Shown: positions 61,626 to 64,000 of the stretch, in pieces | How positions within the stretch are numbered: the first letter of the stretch is position 1 | Layout: each line of letters opens with the position of its first letter | Origin: Nocardia goodfellowii | Lineage (GTDB): Bacteria > Actinomycetota > Actinomycetes > Mycobacteriales > Mycobacteriaceae | Reading direction: 5' to 3' | NCBI RefSeq assembly: GCF_017875645.1 | Contig: NZ_JAGGMR010000001.1 | Span: 7,884,520 to 7,948,519, forward strand | Length of the DNA stretch: 64,000 bases | Notes under the pieces: model-generated | Database searches by the model: none | Told to the model about the DNA's origin: nothing | The model's input: the letters and a program-made list of their open reading frames with translations, nothing else | Program-made: the position numbers and the translations under genes

Positions 61626-62309
61626 CTAGAACAGCCGGAATTCGCTGCTCTCCGTGCCACGCAGGGCGTTGTAATCAAGGGTCAGGCAGCGGATTCCACG
61701 GTCCTCGGCGAGGGTCTTGGCCTGCGGCTTGATCTGCTGGGCCGCGAACACCCCGGCGACCGGCGCCAGCAGCGGATCGCGATTGAGCAATTCCAGGTAG
61801 CGGGTCAGCTGCTCGACGCCGTCGATCTCGCCGCGGCGCTTGATCTCCACGGCGACAGTCGCTCCGTCGGCGTTGCGGCACAGAATGTCCACCGGGCCGA
61901 TGGCTGTCATGTACTCCCGGCGAATCAGGGAGTACCCCGGCCCCAGCGTCTCGATGTGCTCGGCCAGCAACTCCTGAAGATGCGCTTCCACACCATCTTT
62001 CACCAAACCCGGATCGATGCCGAGTTCATGCGCGGAATCGTGCTCGATGTCCTCGATGGTGATCCGCAGTTCCTCGCCGGCCTTGTTGGTCACCACCCAC
62101 AGCGCTTTCGCACCCTCGGGGGCGTCCGCATCGCGCTGCTCCAGCCAGCACGGCGGGCTCATCCAGTTCAGCGGCTTGTACGAGCCGCCGTCGGAATGCA
62201 CCAGCACGGAGCCGTCGTTCTTGATCAGCAACAGCCGCTTGGCCATCGGCAGGTGGGCGGTAAGCCGACCGACGTAATCAACCTGGCAACGAGCAATCAC
62301 AAGGCGCAC
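61626..62309 (-). CDS. nucS: mismatch-specific endonuclease NucS/EndoMS
   Basis: 227 residues. The C-terminal nuclease domain has Asp141 (GPVDILCR), Glu155 and Lys157 (VAVEIKRRG), matching the EndoMS active site. The N-terminal half is the DNA-binding/dimer domain. It ends EFRLF, a hydrophobic tail like the clamp-binding tail of NucS proteins. It cuts both strands at G-T, G-G and T-T mismatches, replacing MutS/MutL repair in actinobacteria. Matches Rv1321. Confidence 0.96.
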   Translation of the reverse strand: MRLVIARCQVDYVGRLTAHLPMAKRLLLIKNDGSVLVHSDGGSYKPLNWMSPPCWLEQRDADAPEGAKALWVVTNKAGEELRITIEDIEHDSAHELGIDPGLVKDGVEAHLQELLAEHIETLGPGYSLIRREYMTAIGPVDILCRNADGATVAVEIKRRGEIDGVEQLTRYLELLNRDPLLAPVAGVFAAQQIKPQAKTLAEDRGIRCLTLDYNALRGTESSEFRLF

Positions 62310-62419
62310 CGGTCGAGTTTAGGCCCTTGCCGCGAGTCCCCTCGACGCACCCGGCGGACGTCGCGGTGCCGCCCGAAAACCCCTGGCAGGCGATATACCC
62401 GCCGGATTACGCTGCCTCG

Positions 62420-63268
62420 ATGACCACTGGACGAGGATCCCTGTTCTGCGGCACCGAGCTCGCCGCCCGCATCGAAAGCGCCGAAACCGACCTGATCAGC
62501 ACGGGCAGCGGCGCGGCCGCGGATCGGCTGGGTGCCGCCGCCGGATTCACGATCCCCCTCGCGGGCGGCGTCGCCTGCTTCGCGGAGCCGGGCTCACCCC
62601 TCAACAAGGTCGCGGGCCTCGGCTTCGCCGGCACACCGAGCGCAGAAGATCTCGACCGAATCGAAAAGCACTATGCGGCAAAGGGTTCGCCGACCCAGAT
62701 CGAACTCGCGCACCTCGCCGACCCCGCCCTCGCGGCGCTGCTCACCCAGCGTGGATATCAGCTCGTCAACTTCGAGAACGTCCTGGGCCTGCCCCTACCC
62801 GGCCCCACCGATTCGACCACCGCACCCGAAATCCAGGTGCGCCCCAGCGACGACACCGAATTCGACCGCTGGCTCGATGTGGTGGCCGACGGCTTCGCGC
62901 ACCCTGACACCCAGGGCGTCGCCTCGCACGAGGAGTTCCCGCGCGAGATCATCGCCGGCGCCATGCGCGACCTCACCGCCGCAGCGGGCGTCCAGCGCTA
63001 CGTAGCGATCCGAGACGGTCAGATAGCAGGCGGCGCGAGCCTGCGCCGCACCGACGGCGTCGCACAGCTCACCGGAGCGGCGACCCTCCCAGCCCATCGC
63101 CGCCGCGGCATCCAATCCGCCTTGCTCTCAGCTCGTCTCGCCGTAGCCGCCACAGCGGGCTGCGACCTCGCCGTCATCACCACCCAGCCCGGCTCCAAGT
63201 CGCAGCAGAACGCCCAACGCCGCGGCTTCGACCTGCTCTACACCCGCGCCATTCTGGTGAAGGACTAG
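62420..63268 (+). CDS. GNAT-family N-acetyltransferase
   Basis: About 282 residues from ATG 62420; upstream in-frame starts (62366, 62327) are possible. The C-terminal half has the acetyl-CoA loop in TLPAHRRRGIQSALLSARL and the NAQRRGFDLLYTRAILVK end typical of GNATs. The N-terminal half is a degenerate GNAT-like domain, so the protein may be a fused double GNAT. Substrate unknown. Confidence 0.87.
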   Translation: MTTGRGSLFCGTELAARIESAETDLISTGSGAAADRLGAAAGFTIPLAGGVACFAEPGSPLNKVAGLGFAGTPSAEDLDRIEKHYAAKGSPTQIELAHLADPALAALLTQRGYQLVNFENVLGLPLPGPTDSTTAPEIQVRPSDDTEFDRWLDVVADGFAHPDTQGVASHEEFPREIIAGAMRDLTAAAGVQRYVAIRDGQIAGGASLRRTDGVAQLTGAATLPAHRRRGIQSALLSARLAVAATAGCDLAVITTQPGSKSQQNAQRRGFDLLYTRAILVKD

Positions 63269-63636
63269 ACAGCGACGACTTCGAGCAATTCGTCGAGCCC
63301 CACAAAATCATCGGGATTGCGGGTATAGAGACGCGCTGAATGCGCGTGCGCCGTCGCGGCGATGATGAGGTCCATGGTCCGCGCCCGGGGTTGCCGACCG
63401 GCCCGGACTACCGCCGCGGCGAGCAGGCCGTAGCTTGCCGCTACCGCATCATCGACTGGCAGAGCGTCGAACCGGCGTTGTAGTACAGCCAAACGCCTGA
63501 GCCGTTCCGCGCGAGCAGCCTCGGACTTCGCAACGAGAATGCCGAAATGAAGTTCGGGTATGGTGGCGGCGCTGACGGTCAACAGGCCCGGTATCGGTGT
63601 GATGCCTTCGGCCAGAATCACACTCGAGTCGAGTAC
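63265..63636 (-). CDS. PIN-domain toxin (VapC-like) with no canonical start codon
   Basis: The frame reads LDSSVILAEG at its start, with the first catalytic Asp, then PELHFGILVAK, DLIIAATAHAHSARLYTRNPDDF with later acidic residues. The first canonical start in frame (GTG 63621) lies after the catalytic Asp. Just before the Asp the codons are GCG-GTA-CTC, and GAGGAAGG stands seven bases before the GTA, exactly where ATG or GTG would be expected. The frame further upstream offers only ATA before a TGA. So initiation uses a near-cognate codon, or the toxin has lost its start. The left end overlaps the acetyltransferase stop. Confidence 0.75.
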   Translation of the reverse strand, partial: VLDSSVILAEGITPIPGLLTVSAATIPELHFGILVAKSEAARAERLRRLAVLQRRFDALPVDDAVAASYGLLAAAVVRAGRQPRARTMDLIIAATAHAHSARLYTRNPDDFVGLDELLEVVAV

Positions 63637-63662
63637 CGCGCGGCCTTCCTCGGCTACGTCTG

Positions 63663-63899
63663 CTATGGATCACGCAGACTCTGGTCGATGAGGTCGCGGT
63701 CGGCGGTCCAGTCGGGATCGGGTTTGCCGGACCATAGGTCAGCGACTTCGTCGAAACGCCGCCAGGTCTTGGGTGCTACCGGAACGAGCCGCGCACTGGG
63801 CCGACCGGCGACTGTGATCGTCACTTCCTCGCCAGCCTCTGCCCGGCGGACCAGTTCAGAAGCCTGCTGACGCAGTTCACGAAGGCCGAAGGTGTTCAT
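63663..63899 (-). CDS. Phd/YefM-type antitoxin
   Basis: 78 residues. NTFGLRELRQQASELVRRAEAGEEVTITVAGRPSARLVPV contains the Phd/YefM DNA-binding and dimer region (quoted here only for its motifs LRELRQ and GRPSARLVP). The C-terminal part (DWTADRDLIDQSLRD) should wrap the toxin. It precedes the PIN toxin by about 27 bases. ATG start. Confidence 0.9.
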   Translation of the reverse strand: MNTFGLRELRQQASELVRRAEAGEEVTITVAGRPSARLVPVAPKTWRRFDEVADLWSGKPDPDWTADRDLIDQSLRDP

Positions 63900-63911
63900 G
63901 AATACACTGTC

Positions 63912-63921
63912 GCACTTGTGC
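63912..63921. promoter_or_regulatory. possible toxin-antitoxin operator
   Basis: GCAC-TT-GTGC lies 12 bases before the antitoxin start, a plausible binding site for the antitoxin. The last 80 bases of the window hold nothing else identifiable; AAAAAGGCCCCC near the end may be the first arm of a hairpin completed outside. Confidence 0.35.
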
Positions 63922-64000
63922 TAGCTCGCAGGAGCCTTGCCCAGCAATCGACTGTGTACCGATGTGCGTGCGGCGAACGCAAAAAGGCCCCCAACCGTTT

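Overview
The window is high-GC actinobacterial DNA, most likely from Nocardia or a close mycolic-acid relative. The evidence is GC-rich third codon positions in most genes, the GlgE/GlgB/GlgP alpha-glucan genes, the CysM-CysO-Mec sulfur relay, NucS mismatch endonuclease, and a gene order that follows M. tuberculosis Rv1321-Rv1343c almost gene for gene. That comparison is from memory, not from a search. The first and last few hundred bases hold a 5'-truncated DJ-1/PfpI protein and a VapB/VapC-like pair.

Left region (about 1-22.7 kb), secondary metabolism. A single 4.4k-residue nonribosomal peptide synthetase reads leftward with three modules, C-A-T-E / C-A-T / C-A-T-E-TE. It is translationally coupled through stop/start overlaps to a DrrA-type ABC ATPase and two DrrB-type permeases, so one transcript probably makes a tripeptide-based product and its exporter. 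Immediately upstream is a free-standing 136-residue fragment of an adenylation domain that stops just before the ATP-binding A3 motif. Further upstream are an FAD monooxygenase with its own terminator, a PadR regulator with a conspicuous operator, and a 14-TM drug exporter fused to a MarR-like winged helix, preceded by a TetR regulator. No MbtH-like gene is visible.

Middle-left (22.7-25.9 kb). A consensus promoter diverges from the TetR gene toward a small Arg/Pro-rich ORF and a SigB-like group 2 sigma factor. A TetR/short-chain dehydrogenase pair follows with a palindromic operator between them.

Conserved core (25.9-39.5 kb and 47-62.3 kb). This holds LprD-like and DUF3817 membrane proteins, rdgB-rph, a cAMP-phosphodiesterase-like metallo-hydrolase, a rhomboid, cysM-cysO-mec, a P1/NylC-type self-processing peptidase, DUF2017-clpS, pncB and pncA (NAD salvage), a DinG-type helicase, glgP, glgE-glgB, a CnoX-like thioredoxin/TPR protein, a thiolase, methylmalonyl-CoA epimerase, a DivIVA-like coiled-coil protein and nucS. 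Relative to the remembered M. tuberculosis order, murI is missing between the rhomboid and the metallo-hydrolase, and several intergenic gaps have been expanded by degenerate short repeats.

Repeat-rich accessory zone (39.6-46.9 kb, plus 31.6-32.5 and 33.7-34.1 kb). This is the most unusual part. It holds families of 17-42 bp degenerate tandem repeats, a hypothetical gene with strongly G-ending codons whose stop codon lies inside the first unit of a 42-bp array, and an intact RidA-family gene followed by three decaying copies of its own 3' end. DoxX and an NCS2 purine permease close the zone.

Right end (49.6-52 and 61.3-64 kb). A glyoxalase/TetR pair carries two copies of one palindromic operator. 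After it come YbaK-like deacylase and LysE exporter genes, then past the core a zinc-ribbon protein, a GNAT acetyltransferase, and a toxin-antitoxin pair in which the toxin lacks a canonical start codon upstream of its catalytic aspartate.
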